NCBI GenBank assembly: GCA_029204225.1
Contig: CM055110.1
Location: 32,804,240 to 32,868,239 of the forward strand
Source of the DNA: Diphasiastrum complanatum
Lineage: Eukaryota; Streptophyta; Lycopodiopsida; Lycopodiales; Lycopodiaceae
Direction: 5' to 3'
DNA length: 64,000 nt
Position numbers and translations under genes: made by a program. The notes beneath the pieces are model-generated. The model was not told where the DNA came from. It searched no databases and saw nothing but the letters and a program-made list of their open reading frames with translations. Of this stretch, positions 30,976 to 41,826 are shown in pieces. Positions within the stretch are counted from its first letter, which is position 1. Every line of letters starts with the position of its first letter.

Positions 30976-32097
30976 TGATACAATCTGGGAATTGTAGTCG
31001 AATAGAGCCTTGGTCCATGACTTTGTGTGAGCTCGAGTCTCCAAAAAAAATGTACTTTGATTATGTTGTTGTGAGGTTTGAGAATAGGTTCTTACATGGT
31101 GTCATGTGTTGTGAAGCACCTAAATCAAGATACCATTCACAAATATTTTGCTTGGTTGATCGTGTACCACAGTGCCTTCTCATCTTCTTGGGAATTTTTG
31201 ACAGAGTTAGAATCTCCATCTTGGTGCTGCTGCATCTTCTTCCTCGCTTAATTGTGCTTGAGGATACAACAATCTTTGATGTCGTGATCTCTTGTAGTAT
31301 CTTCAAAAGATTTTGGTCGTGGCTGGTTGTTGTTGTTGATTTACTAAGAAAGTTTGAGCTTTTGGTAAAAGTTGTGGCTACCTTTACAAATTAAGCCATT
31401 GCTATTCTACCAACAGTCAAGCTCGCATTGAATTTGGCTGCTCCGCCTTCGTCTTCTTGTCCTTAAAGTTCTTCTTCTTGGACTGCTACTTACTAGAGTA
31501 CAATACCATTGATTTGGTACTTGTTGTAGATAAGATCTTTCTCCTAACTTCTTCTTGCAATAGACTTGCTGTCAACTTCTGGAGTGATAGCGCATGAGTA
31601 TTGCTCAAGAGCAATATTAGGTTGTCATAAGAGGATGGAAGATGAGAAGAGACATTGTTGAGTCTTCTTCAGAAATAGGAGAACCTATTGCAGCTAGTTG
31701 ATTCAACAACTGTTTGAACTCATTCAAATGATCATTGACTAAGGTGCCTTTGCTCATTTTGAGTGTAAGGACCTTCTTTCTTAGGAAGAGATGAGCCGAT
31801 ACAACTGAAGTCTCAGAGATACTTGTGAAGATATCCCACGCTTCTTTGGAGGTGTTATTGTTTGACACATGAGCAATCTGAGTGTCTTTCAGATTCAAGG
31901 ATACAATGGCAAGAGCTTTGCCATCCTTTACTTCCCATGTTGGGAGCATTTCAGGTTCTGCCGGTCTGGCTATAGAACCATTTACGTATCCCCATAGTCC
32001 TTTTCGATAAGATCATCCTCATCTTGAATTTCCACATGTGAAAATCATCTTCGTTGAATTTGTTGATCAAGCGGATCTCTGAGGTTGAATATTCCAT
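30976..32097 (-). pseudogene. copia element X: gag (UBN2 type) and protease
   Basis: Start ATG at 32097 (minus) gives MEYSTSEIRLINKFNEDDFH and MWKFKMRMILSKR; a frame change near 31955 continues with KALAIVSLNLKDTQIAHVSN, SKEAWDIFTSISETS, and LTLKMSKGTLVNDHLNEFKQ to 31617. This matches the plant copia Gag domain with short helices around W-D-x-F. A Lys-rich linker (KKKNFKDKKTKAEQ) follows, then the protease WYLDLGASQHMTPCKNLFSN (DSGA changed to DLGA) at 31061-31170, and FGDSSSHKVMDQGSIRLQF up to about 30985, where Gag of element G begins. Integrase and RT are missing. It lies next to an LTR of family X. Confidence 0.82.
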
Positions 32098-32149
32098 TAT
32101 GATCGATGAGCAGAGATTGAACACAAAACAAGTTCTATGCCACAGCGGA

Positions 32150-33060
32150 AATTGAGGCAGATGAAAAAAATGAACAGTGATAATTGATGATAAGGATCTA
32201 GATTTCTTAGAGAACGGAGTGATAGAGCAGTTCTAATTGTGTTGATTAATGAGTATTAGTATAGGTGTCATAGACAACCATAGAGAGAGATTGCATAAAC
32301 GATTAGGCATTTGAGATAGCCATGCAATTCTCTGATATTGATATTTTGATATAAAGAAATGCTAAATGATTAAGCATCAAAGACAACCATACATTTCTTC
32401 GTTTATGATACTTGCAGCGGAATACGAGTGAGAGATAATTAAAATTCAACAAGAATGCAATGAGATAGAACAATAGCGAATCTGTATATTCAATGTTGTA
32501 ATAACAAATATCAGATCACAAGACAATTGCGCTAATAAACGCATGATCCTACCTACAGAAACAAATCAATTGTTATAGACTGAATATTATTTGTCTCTCT
32601 ATATTCTCTAACTTTGAGGAGTCACATACTGTGAAGATTTGTTTTTGGTCGTTTGATCTTTGTCGTATCTTCCACACACCTTTCTCCAGTCCCTCATTTA
32701 CATATATATAGCTATTGGATGATCTTGTGTTATTCTAACTTTACAATTACAAGATCGTTAATAGTTGTTTAACTGATCAATTAGGTCAATTATTATTGGA
32801 GTGTGATGACGTAGATAGTCTATACGTGAAATCCTATGCAAATATGCACAGTGTCGCATTTTTCACATTTTTCGGGAAAATGCGATATTCTCCGGAATGG
32901 CCCGAAATCTCCAGTTAGCACTTGTGTCACATTTTTCGCAAATACTCAGAATGACCCGAAAGTGAAGTAGAAGACTTTGGCGGGTTTTTTGCCATTTTCG
33001 TCTGTTGAAGTTTGCGAGTTAAAATGTAGATTATTGCGACAAATAGTTAAAAAATGAAGA
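32150..33060 (-). repeat. 5' leader and LTR of copia element X
   Basis: This noncoding region upstream of the X gag (minus) shares CGAAAAATGTGAAAAATGCG-like words and the GCGACAAATAG phrase with 900-1440 and 33.6-34.5 kb. A TATATATA word at 32703-32710 could be the promoter. No clear PBS is visible between gag and the LTR, so the LTR/leader boundary is unknown. Confidence 0.55.
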
Positions 33061-33599
33061 CTTCTTTGAGAGAGTGATTTACATAGAGGAAAAGGAGGGC
33101 TGTTAGGATGAGTAGGTGTAAGATTAAATTCCAACACGTCGCACTCCCAATACAGGCAACAGCCTTGTTGGTCACCACATGTTTGATCGTCAGCTCCGCT
33201 CATGTCGACAAGATCTCCAAAATCTCCTTTCGATACCTTCTTTTCTATTTCCATACTCACTCTACCCATCTCCTACCCACATACAATTGGGCCCACCTGG
33301 TCTACAAAGAGTTATATTTAGCTCTTAACAAACCCAATAAATCACTACTGGTGGCTTACAAACCGACATTACTCTAGCCAAACTTCTTGACACCCATCCC
33401 CGCCCTGCAAAACCCACTGCTGCTTGCCAAGCCCTTTTTGTTGGAAATTAAGCCCAGAGTTGTCTCCTTGGTGAATGACTAATTCCTATTTCATGATTCT
33501 TCGTGCATGCTTATTGATCATTGATCTAGGAGTCAGGTGAAACGTATTTTTGGTTCAAAGTCTGCTCATTTAGTACCTACAAGAATCATAACTTAGATA
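33061..33599. other. no gene recognised
   Basis: The plus and minus open frames near 33.1-33.4 kb overlap and show no motif. It separates two oppositely oriented copies of LTR family X and may be the remnant of a body between them. Confidence 0.35.
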
Positions 33600-34500
33600 G
33601 CCAAACTATTTGAAGAACATCTACAACGGGCTTCCGGTTGATCTCCAGCAAAGGGTAACCAATCCTGTCATAATTTCAAGTTCAAATGTTAAGTTTAATA
33701 ACTTGAAGTCATTGAAGGCTTGGCCATCTTCAAGGACTTCCACAAAACTTGCATTTAGAACAAGTCTGCAGATTTATACTACTTTTTCAACAGTCTGTAG
33801 AAATACACTAAGTGTTGCACAGTTCACATTTTTCGCACATACTCGAAAACTGTGACACTTGCCTTCTACTTCTTCCGATCAATTATTTTGAAGAAGTCAA
33901 CTTGTCCACAGTTTAAAAGTTTAACTATTTTCAACACCTTCGGCTTTTTTGCATTTTCCTTAGAATGCGAAGAGAGAGAGAAAATTCCCGAAGGTCCTCT
34001 ACTTTTAAGGGTTAAACTGTTAAAGGCACCTTCGCCTTGTTTTTAAGGACACTTTCAACTTTTTAAGGAACCTTACGGGCACCTTCGGCTTTTTCGCAAA
34101 ATTTCGAAAAGAGAGAAAAATGCCGAAGGTCATCTATTTTGAACAAGGAACATTCCCAGCCACTTCCCAAAATTTGCAAAGTGAGAGAAAACCACTTCAC
34201 TCAAAATGCGAATTGAGAGAATTTGCGACATCCTTGTCCGAATCAACGTTCCTAATTTGTTGACCGTATATACTATGTATAGTTGTCACAATGGCCAAAT
34301 ACTTCCAAGTACAACGACTTACCTAATTAGGTGACAAACATTTAATGTAGTTAATACATGGATGCAATCTATAAGTAGATCATCCCAGCATAGATTACTT
34401 GAGTCGCTCCGTCCATGAGACGTATTATTTGAGCCTCCCAGTTACACCGTCATTGTTGGTTGTAATTGCTATTCGTGCTTCAATGTAATATAGCAGCAAC
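33600..34500 (+). repeat. LTR relic, family X (plus orientation)
   Basis: Read on plus it matches the minus strand of 900-1400: GCCATCTTCAAGGACTTCC and AGTCTGCAG near 33722-33770, then TCTGTAGAAATACACTAAG and CACAGTTCACATTTTTCGC near 33791-33840. Further right it holds several CGAAAATGCCGAAGG-type words, and ACCGTATATACTATG near 34263. Right end unknown. No copia body follows in plus orientation. Confidence 0.5.
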
Positions 34501-34850
34501 ATGCTTTTCTATCTGTGTATATTGTACATGAATGCTTGTTGTGATTGAATGCACTTTATCATTGTTTGATCACGCTTGTTTACTCACTCTGATCAGAACA
34601 CGGACATCTACAACTCCTCAGTTTCTGATCAGACGATGGTTGTCTTTGACACCTGAGAAACTCGTGATATCATACTGCTTTTCATTTATTTTAGAACCAT
34701 ACTTCACATTGAATCTGATTTCAGTAATACCACACACAGAGTATGAATTAATTTTTAAGATCTTGTTGGGCAATTAGAACACTTAAAGCTCTGATCATAT
34801 TTAGCATAAGCTTTCTATTAGACTGTTTTTGCATCTAGCAGCTGAGTGTA
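34501..34850. other. no gene recognised
   Basis: No coding sequence or repeat boundary is supported in these bases. Confidence 0.4.
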
Positions 34851-35521
34851 GTGGGAGAGATGTTCCACAAATTTCCTGCTCTCTTCTCCGTTCGCGTTCT
34901 TCTATCTCCATTGCCCCCATCACTTTTCACCCTTCTTGCTGCTTCTAGTGTTCAAAGCCCCTCTCACTCCTGTCAGTCCCAATTACCAATCCATGACACT
35001 ACCACCACCGCCCAATCTTCCCCCACCCCTCAGACGTCCTCACCTCTTTCTCCCTGACTTTTTGAGCAGCGTCCATGGAATCTGGCCGAGTGTTTTTGCC
35101 CCATCTCAGCCCATGGATGTTTATGCTACCCATGCTGTAATTGAAATCGACTCCCCATCTAGTACATCTCATCAATACAAGACGACGGAGCATTATAAGG
35201 CCCAATATACTCAATTAAAGTCCAATATTGGTGCCTTAAAAGATAACTATGAATCAGCACCCCACAAATGCGCTTGAAATCTCAAATCTTCAGGCCAAAT
35301 ATGCGGAATTAGCCGAGGAGATTACAACTCTAGAGCAAATGGTTGATGTCAAGGACCATGCCATGAGGCAATTCACCGAACTAAGCATGGACCCAAGCAA
35401 CAACTTCTCTCTAGAATTGAAACATCACTCCGTGCTGATCTCGCATCAGATTGGCCTTGATGGAACCAGCCTTTCTGACTTGAGTGCTATTCCATTACAA
35501 AGCTCGCACATTGAAATATAA
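34851..35521 (+). pseudogene. unknown coiled-coil protein ORF, frame-shifted
   Basis: An opening segment rich in Ser/Pro (frame from 34851, and a second frame from 34936 with MDVYATHAVIEIDSPSSTSH) leads to YKAQYTQLKSNIGALKDNYE, then a frame change near 35260 into ISNLQAKYAELAEEITTLEQ, MVDVKDHAMRQFTELSMDPS, and ends with SLSDLSAIPLQSSHIEI at 35521. The heptad pattern suggests a coiled coil. The 3' half is repeated at 16284-16480. I recognise no family; it might be a host gene piece or the Gag of an unfamiliar element. Its end lies opposite, tail to tail, to a minus-strand copia relic in both copies. Confidence 0.45.
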
Positions 35522-36885
35522 TTGTTGTTGAGGAAGAATGTAAATCCAGATGTGGATTTACGAGTGTCTACATCTCTTGCCCAACTTCTAAATACCGATT
35601 GAGAATATTGAGTTTGTCACTATCGACTGCTCCATAACAAATGCGTAAGTCCATAGTAGCTCAAATGTATCTTATAACTATGATAAGAGCTTTCCAATGT
35701 GTAAGGTCAGGATTGGTCATAAACTGACTTAAGGTACGGACTGCTAAATCTATGTCTAGTCTAGTACAGATCATTGCGTATATAAGAGATCCTATTATCG
35801 AATGATAAGGAAACCCACGCATCTGCTCCATCTCTTCGATTATCTAAGGACATTGGTCTCTCGACAATTTTAGTCCCGGGTCATAGATCGATACTAATGC
35901 TAAAAAGCAGCGTGTCGTCCACATACAAAGTGATAAAAATAAAAGAATGATGCACTCTCTGGGATATTAGAATTTGAAGTGCTTGGTTTATAGTCATGAT
36001 CGATAAGAAAAGTGTTGATTCTTTGAAAACCATGCTCTAGTAGATTGCTTCAAGCCATAAAGTGCTCTGTGGAGTTTGCATACATGGTTCTTTCTGCCTT
36101 TGATAATATAACCTTCAAGCTATATCATGAAGATATCTTCTTCGATAACTCCATTAAGATAGGCTGCTTGTACATCCATTTGATGCATCTCTAGATCGGC
36201 TAGAACAACAAATAACAATAGAAGTCTGATCGAATTGTCAAAAGATTTTGAAAGTTTTCGATTGCTACTTAATAAAATAAACAATTGTTCTTCTGGAATA
36301 TTTGTCAATGAAGGTAATGAAATACTTTCATCTGAGCAATGATAGAGATTGCATTGGACCACATACCTCTAAATGAACAACATCTAGAACATCTTTTGCG
36401 GCATACCTATGACTTGATCTAAAAGGAATCCTGGTTTGTTTGCCAAGGATGTTGCTATGACATACATGGAGGTCAACGTTGTTGGTTGGATAGTTGAGAT
36501 CAAGTGTTAAGGATTGTCTAGACATGTTCGACATATATGTGATAAAATTAAAAAAATGGAACTTAATTAGATCTATTTTAGATCAATAAGAGTGATTGGC
36601 AAATTGGATGATTAAAGATCAAGACGAGAACTCAAAACTAGCTTTCATTGTCAATTACTACACTTCCAAGCAAGAACAATCAAGATTAATGATCCTACGT
36701 CCTCACACATCCTCACACGTGTGAAAACCAACGAGTGTACAACTAACAAAGAAAATGATTACTAACAAGTTCTGAAACATTCACATTAAAATATCATGCA
36801 TAATAGATCAAGATTTGCTCCCAAACAAATGCTCATCATTGGCATCAAAATGGATCCATCATAGATCAAGTACACTATAGTGGAT
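35316..36885. repeat. duplicated block, copy 2 (partner at 16284-18940)
   Basis: Same order as copy 1: end of the coiled-coil ORF, then minus-strand copia RT end, RT start, integrase start and leader-like sequence. About 1.09 kb of RT start and integrase is missing at 36231-36234 relative to copy 1. The right end passes directly into the hairpin element at 36894. Confidence 0.88.
35560..36534 (-). pseudogene. copia pol relic in duplicated block, copy 2
   Basis: Minus strand: integrase start with DVLDVVHLEVCGPMQSLSLL (the catalytic Asp of HSDICGP replaced: HLEVCGP) at 36330-36420, then SLPSLTNIPEEQLFIL, and after the internal deletion an RT piece LLLFVVLADLEMHQMDVQAA at 36150-36220, the RT segment that holds the first catalytic Asp (MDV). 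Text near 35600-35930 resembles the RT end of copy 1. Multiply broken. This copy reads MDVQAAYLNG more cleanly than copy 1. Confidence 0.8.
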
Positions 36886-36893
36886 TTCTCATT

Positions 36894-37334
36894 GGATTTC
36901 CAGTTATCATAGGAGACCGACAAGTCTATTTCTCTGTGTCCTAGTCCCTAGTAACTATCCTCAGACAAGGAGAACTTTGTGTACAATTTACAATGTTAGC
37001 TATGTTCTCCTTGTCTGAGGATAGTTAGTAGGGACTAGCACACAAAGATCATTTTTTGGAGATGGGCGTTTCTCTCAACAGATAAACTCTGAAAATTAAG
37101 CATTTTCAAGCAGACGACTGAGAAACAGTTGTTGCAACTTCTGGTTTAGTTTGATCACATCTGTTGAAATGAGAGTATGTTTTACTTCATTGATGGATAT
37201 AAATTGATTTGTATGAACAATACGAAACCATGCTTCCATTGAGTAAAGATTTTCTTCAGAGCAAAAGTGTAACAGACTAGCATATTTTTGTGCAAAAAGT
37301 TGTTCCAACGACATGTTTACTATAGTATCTCAAA
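36894..37334. repeat. hairpin element, copy 1
   Basis: About 440 bases shared with 61955-62405. Inside are 44-base inverted arms at 36932-36975 and 37004-37047 (three mismatches by eye) around a 28-base loop. The arms contain CTAGTCCCTAG. After the hairpin comes about 290 bases of conserved sequence whose minus strand keeps an open frame of 72 residues (37096-37314: SLEQLFAQKYASLLHFCSEE, then MEAWFRIVHTNQFISINEVK). No terminal repeat or target duplication was identified. Confidence 0.85.
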
Positions 37335-37369
37335 TTTCCAGTATTACATGCTATCTTTGTGTCTTTTCG

Positions 37370-38610
37370 TCAAACTAAGAGCTGAAAGCTAGCTCCCTCT
37401 ATCATAGTTGGCAATTCATAGTACTGTCTTCCAAGGACTTCATAACTGACAGGATCACCGTTGGCCATTGTTATGCTCTCATCAAATTTGACATCTCCGA
37501 CTGTCTTCATTGTGTTTGTCTCTGGCATATAGACTATGTAGTATGACAAATGATTGTCATATCCTACAAGATATCTTTGTTTAGCTTTCTCATGAAGTTT
37601 CTTTCGAAGCTTATCAGGAACGTGTGCATAAGCTGCACAACCAAAGATTCGGATGTGTGTCAAATTGGGTTTTCTACCCCACCATAATTCGTGTGGTGTC
37701 GTGTGAGGAACACCAGATTTTCATGTCTTGTTCTGAATGTAAGCAATTGTAGCTACTGCTTCAACCCACAACACCCTTGGAGCCTTCAAATAGGCCATCA
37801 TGCACCTGGCAACTTCCATTAGAGTCATGTTCTTTCTTTCTACAACACCGTTGTGCTGTGGTGTATAAGATGCAGTTCTTCTGTGAATGATTTCACGATC
37901 ATTGTAGAAATTAGTGAATTGGTTTGAGATGTATTCGCCACCCTGATCTATTTTGATCTGCTTCACTTTATTTTTAGTGCATCTTTCTGCCCAGTTCACA
38001 TACTCCGTGAACTTGTCAAATGCTGTTGATTTATTATGAATAAAGTAGACTCTGGCAAATTTATTGTAATCATCAATAAAGGTTATATAATACATTGAGC
38101 CTCCTACTAAGATCATGTTGAAAGGTCCACAGATGTCTGAATGTACAAGATCCAGAATCTTTGTAGTTCTATAGGAGTCTTTGACAAAATGAGTACGTGA
38201 CATCTTACTCTTCATACATGCATCACAGGCCATCGAATTGGTTGCATTCGAGATGCTCACCCCTGTGATTGCTCCATGATGGCTTGCTTGATATAGTGTC
38301 ATTGAACTCATATGGCATAGTCTCCTGTGCCATAGAGTATCTGGTGAATCATCATGAGTCTGATGCACTTGATCTACAGGTAGGCGTACCTTCAAGTGAT
38401 ACAGGTTGTTCTTTTTTCTATTTTGAGTGATAAGTGTACTGGTATTTACATCAGCAACGTTGTATGCTTCGTCTGAGAACATTACACGCATCCCTGCATC
38501 AGCTATTCTTGCCACTAGTAGCAAGTCCTGCTGCTGCGTAGGCACGAACAGAACATCTTCGAGTCGTTTGTCTCTACCATTAGTGTTGAGCCATAGTGAA
38601 CCAATACCAA
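37370..38610 (-). pseudogene. copia element E: integrase, RT deleted
   Basis: Best preserved integrase in the window: a 274-residue frame (38545-37721) with QDLLLVARIADAGMRVMFSD, HLKVRLPVDQVHQTHDD, LWHRRLCHMSSMTLY, MACDACMKSKM, LVHSDICGPFNMILVG, KIDQGGEYISNQF, TASYTPQHNGVVERKN and ARCMMAYLKAPRVLW. All catalytic and zinc-binding positions are present. A stop after YIQNKT at 37721 precedes a second frame 37663-37370 with RIFGCAAYAHVPDKL and YLVGYDNHLSYYIVY. Then, at about 37395, the sequence jumps to the CTAGCTTTCAGCTC text that in element B lies just before the LTR, so the linker, RT and RNase H are deleted. Right side: protease remnant (NTNGRDKRLEDVLFVPT) cut at 38610 by an LTR. Confidence 0.88.
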
Positions 38611-38615
38611 TTGAT

Positions 38616-39084
38616 TGTGAGGAGAGCTACAAATATTTATGGAGTTTGAGGTAGTTTGAGGTAGAACCACATCCATCCATTCCAAAATGACAACTAAAGT
38701 GACATGTAGAGTCTATGTGACATTTGTCACTTGCCATGCATGAAATTCTACCAACTTTTTACAAGTGTGCTAGTTCTAACTTACAAAGTACAAATTATCA
38801 TGCATGTGTCCATTACACTTTGTGCATGCCTTGCATGTCACTATGGATCACTTACAATTAATGCATGTGAATTGCCACGAGTTTCTACAAGCATGACTTT
38901 GCTAATTCTATGTCTACAAACTATATGCAAGTTGTATTCTTCAATGTAGACATTACATAACCATGTAGCTCGAGTTCTATGTAGGCCAAACTTGGCATTT
39001 TGCATTTATGAGCTACATACTTGCATGGTACAACATTTGTAACAAGCCAAGAAATCGATATGGATTGTTTTTCCAATTTTAACA
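38616..39084 (-). repeat. 3' LTR of copia element F (about 469 bp)
   Basis: Bounded by TGTGAGG at 38616 and TTAACA at 39084, i.e. TG..CA on either strand, with the polypurine tract of F immediately outside the right edge. It is AT-rich with many GCATG words: GCCATGCATG, CATGCATGTG, GTGCATGCCTTGCATG and ATGCATGTG between 38730 and 38870. The left edge cuts into the protease of element E, so F inserted into E. No second copy of this LTR was found to the right of F. Confidence 0.75.
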
Positions 39085-39097
39085 CTCCTCCTAAAAA
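39085..39097 (-). promoter_or_regulatory. polypurine tract of element F
   Basis: On the minus strand TTTTTAGGAGGAG runs into TGTTAAAATTGG, the start of the 3' LTR. This is the normal plus-strand primer position and fixes the minus orientation of F. Confidence 0.8.
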
Positions 39098-39109
39098 TAA
39101 TCTATACTG

Positions 39110-40325
39110 ATTTGAACATGGATGAACCCAATAGGCTGAACCATATAAATTTCTTCTTCTAGATACCCATTAGAAATGCATTAGAGACATTCAGTTGAAG
39201 AATGCCAATTGAAAAAACAAACAAGAGAAATTATGATTCTAATTGATACCATCTTTGCAACTGGGGAAAAGGTCTCCTGATAATCAAGTCCATAAACTTG
39301 AGCAAAACCTTTAGCACAAAGCCTAGCCTTGTACTTGTTGATTGTGCCATCTTGATTACACTTGACTCGAAAAATCCACTTGCAACCAATGATGTGCTTG
39401 TTGGATGGAAGATCCACAAGCTCCCATGTCTTATTGGCCATCAAAGCTTCATATTCCTCCTTCATGGCAAGGTACCATTCCTTCGAGTTGAGTGCATCAT
39501 ACATCCTTCGGCTCCTCATGAGAAATAAAATAAGCATAATTAGTGGAGTTGATTCCCACTTGTTTGCCTCTGTCTTCATAGGTAAGCCTTCTAGGCTCGG
39601 ATCTTTTCTTTGAGATCTCCTTGGTGAAAAGATTCGAGGTGACTCCTCCTCAATTCTCGGCCCCATCTCTCCATGATAGTCTTCAAGGGTGATGATTGGA
39701 GTATCTTTGTGAGAATCTTTGAACTCGGCCTCCTCAAGAGTGTATTTTTGATCTTCATGGAATATAACATCCCTACTCTCAATTGTTGTTGAGGTAGAGG
39801 GAACATAGATTCTGTAAGCTTTCTTGTTGGATGCATATCCAGCCATGATCCCTTTAATAGAATTAGGATCATCTCTTTTCCTCGTTTCCAAGGGCATATT
39901 AACAAAGCAAGCACAACCAAAAACTCTAAGGTGATCTACCTTAGGTTTCTTCTTAAACAAGACTTCAAAAGGTGATTTTCCAGCAAGTGCATTGTGCGGT
40001 AATCTATTGCACAAATAGTTTGCACAATCTATAGCTTCACCCCAATACTCAATAGGCAAAGAAGCTGCTACTCAAATTGCTTTAGCACATTCACATAAAG
40101 ATCTATTTTCCCTCTCAGCTACTCCATTTTGAGATGGAGAATAAGCACAAGAAAACTCTCTCTTTATTCCTTCACCTTCACAATATTCATGAAATTTGTT
40201 GGAGATGTATTCACCTCCTCCATCACATCTTAAAGCTTTAACTTTGAAAGAAAACTGTTTCTCAACATAAGCTTTGAAGATTAGGAAGTGATAAAAAAAC
40301 CATAGATAGCCTTTGAAGAAAGTAG
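39110..40325 (-). pseudogene. copia element F: integrase core to mid RT
   Basis: The frame 40059-39181 (292 residues) plus 40335-40072 upstream, separated by one TGA, reads FKVKALRCDGGGEYISNKFH (second Asp; DNGGEY type with Gly for Asn), SPSQNGVAERENRSLCECAK (Glu), then VDHLRVFGCACFVNMP, then a linker, then the RT: WYLAMKEEYEALMANKTWEL, IIGCKWIFRVKCNQDGTINK and KARLCAKGFAQVYGLDYQET. After FFNWHSS the frame decays (NGYLEEEIYMVQP is still readable near 39140) and stops at the polypurine tract. The rest of RT, with YVDD, and RNase H are deleted. The integrase N-terminus with the first Asp is absent: upstream of about 40325 the sequence is replaced by unrelated exon-like DNA. Confidence 0.88.
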
Positions 40326-41290
40326 ATACAACCAAGTATATCTAGTAAGTCTTGATCTAGTGGTAGCCATGTACCATCAGTTTTCTTGAATCTCAGATAG
40401 CTAAATGTGAGACTGAGCATTTGTTTTTTATATGATAACGGAAAATCATTGACAACTGTTTTATCCTGCATTCTATATCATTATTTGTTTTACTATCCTA
40501 GCCTTGATCTATGAGATCTGACAAAGTCTCATCTGATAAATTTTTGCAAACAAATAAAGTTGGTGTCCTTCGAACACTTGCACTTGAGAAAAATCAACAA
40601 ATATATGCAATGAGAGAAACCAACTTGGTGAACAATTTTTGAACCGTGCTTATCTGCATGGCATTTCTAACATCCAAGAGTAGCTTGCATCTGAAGGGAT
40701 TCAGAAGCAATACTTTCAGGAGTAGGCCACTCGTCACTCTGAAAATTTGGCAACGGAATTGCTTCAAGCTTGCCAAAACCTCCATTTGTTTGTGGTATAT
40801 ATGAAGATTCATAAAAATATATACCACTATCTGCAAATTCCTTTGGACTTCTTCTTCTATATTGCAACTTTCCAACATCAGAGTGAATCACATCCAATAT
40901 TCCTGCAAGTGTGCTAGATCTCATTCACTTATGTTTGATGGATATAAATCTGAAAAGAAGAAATACGTTGAATAATTTAAATGGTAATCTGAAGAGCTTC
41001 AATAAAAAAACACCTATGATTGCAGTAGAGTGCATATGTTTTGATATACTTACAATTATATTTTCGATGATCATGAGGATTGATGTCTTGTATTTTTATT
41101 TCTAAATGCATATAAACATGTTGTACTAATACTTCTGATATAGAATGACCTCTGGGAGTTGTCTTAGACTCCAATTTTTTTGTTTTCCAATAAGATTTGT
41201 ATGTCATCTTTGCCCATTTTTTCTGTTGAGAATTTCTCTTTGATCGGATGGATGCAGCAACACCCATGAATTCTTCATATATTTTGTTGG
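40326..41290 (-). pseudogene. possible captured host-gene exons inside element F
   Basis: Minus-strand coding-like pieces without copia similarity: KKWAKMTYKSYWKTKKLESK with GHSISEVLVQHVYMHLEIKI (41230-41090), GKLQYRRRSPKEFADSGIYF with GKLEAIPLPNFQSDEWPTPE (40860-40720), and NDFPLSYKKQMLSLTFSYLR with KKTDGTWLPLDQDLLDILG (40455-40335). Between the first two lies a possible intron, 41053-40950 on minus: TT/GTAAGT donor, pyrimidine-rich TTCTTCTTTTCAG acceptor, 104 bases, T-rich. The frame does not stay open just after the acceptor, so the exon structure is damaged or misread. The protein family is not recognised. It stands where gag, protease and the integrase start should be, which suggests gene capture by F. 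Confidence 0.45.
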
Positions 41291-41315
41291 CTTCCAGTTA
41301 TCAGCGTCATCCTTC

Positions 41316-41826
41316 TGACGAAAAGACACGAACGTGAAATGTTCGTGAAAGAAAAGTGTTCGTGTTACAACAGGAGAAAGTCAGACGATGTGAAAGTCAG
41401 ATGACGTGAAAGTCAAATGACTCAAAGCGACACAAAAATCGAGGCGACATCTTTTGACCTTCATGCTCCAAAGGATTATGAAGATCATGCAAGTACCATG
41501 AAGTACAAAAATCCTTATCTGATATGATGATGTCAGCGGAAGAACATTAGGACGTGCCTAATCCATCTCTCTTGTAATCCATGATTAGTTATAGATTGTT
41601 TAATCTATCTAATCAGATATGCTACTCTGAATGTATGCAATTACTAGATGTATAAAATACATACAGTAGTAGATAGAAAATGTACTGAATAGAAGTCCGC
41701 CTGTGAGCGAGACAATTTTGTAAGCAGGATCTACAGAGATCCAAGACTCCGCTAGTAAGCGAGACACTACTCCTGAGAGAACACTATTCTCTCTCACGCT
41801 AGTGCGTTGTGTGGGTCTGTCATACA
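41316..41826 (+). repeat. LTR of copia derivative C, plus copy (left-truncated)
   Basis: Inverse counterpart of 25820-26330. It starts within GACGAAAAGACACGAACGTG, lacking the first part of the other copy, and ends with GTCTGTCATACA at 41826. It contains ACGAACGTGAAATGTTCGTG near 41330, three GATG(A)(C)GTGAAAGTCA words near 41383-41415, and TATAAAATACATACAG at 41651. The left edge follows the exon-like region of element F. Confidence 0.7.
41651..41658 (+). promoter_or_regulatory. TATA-box-like sequence in LTR of derivative C
   Basis: TATAAAAT at about 41651, conserved in the inverse copy near 25998 (TATTTTATACAT on plus there). It lies roughly 170 bases before the presumed LTR end, where the U3/R promoter of a copia LTR is expected. 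Prediction only. Confidence 0.45.
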
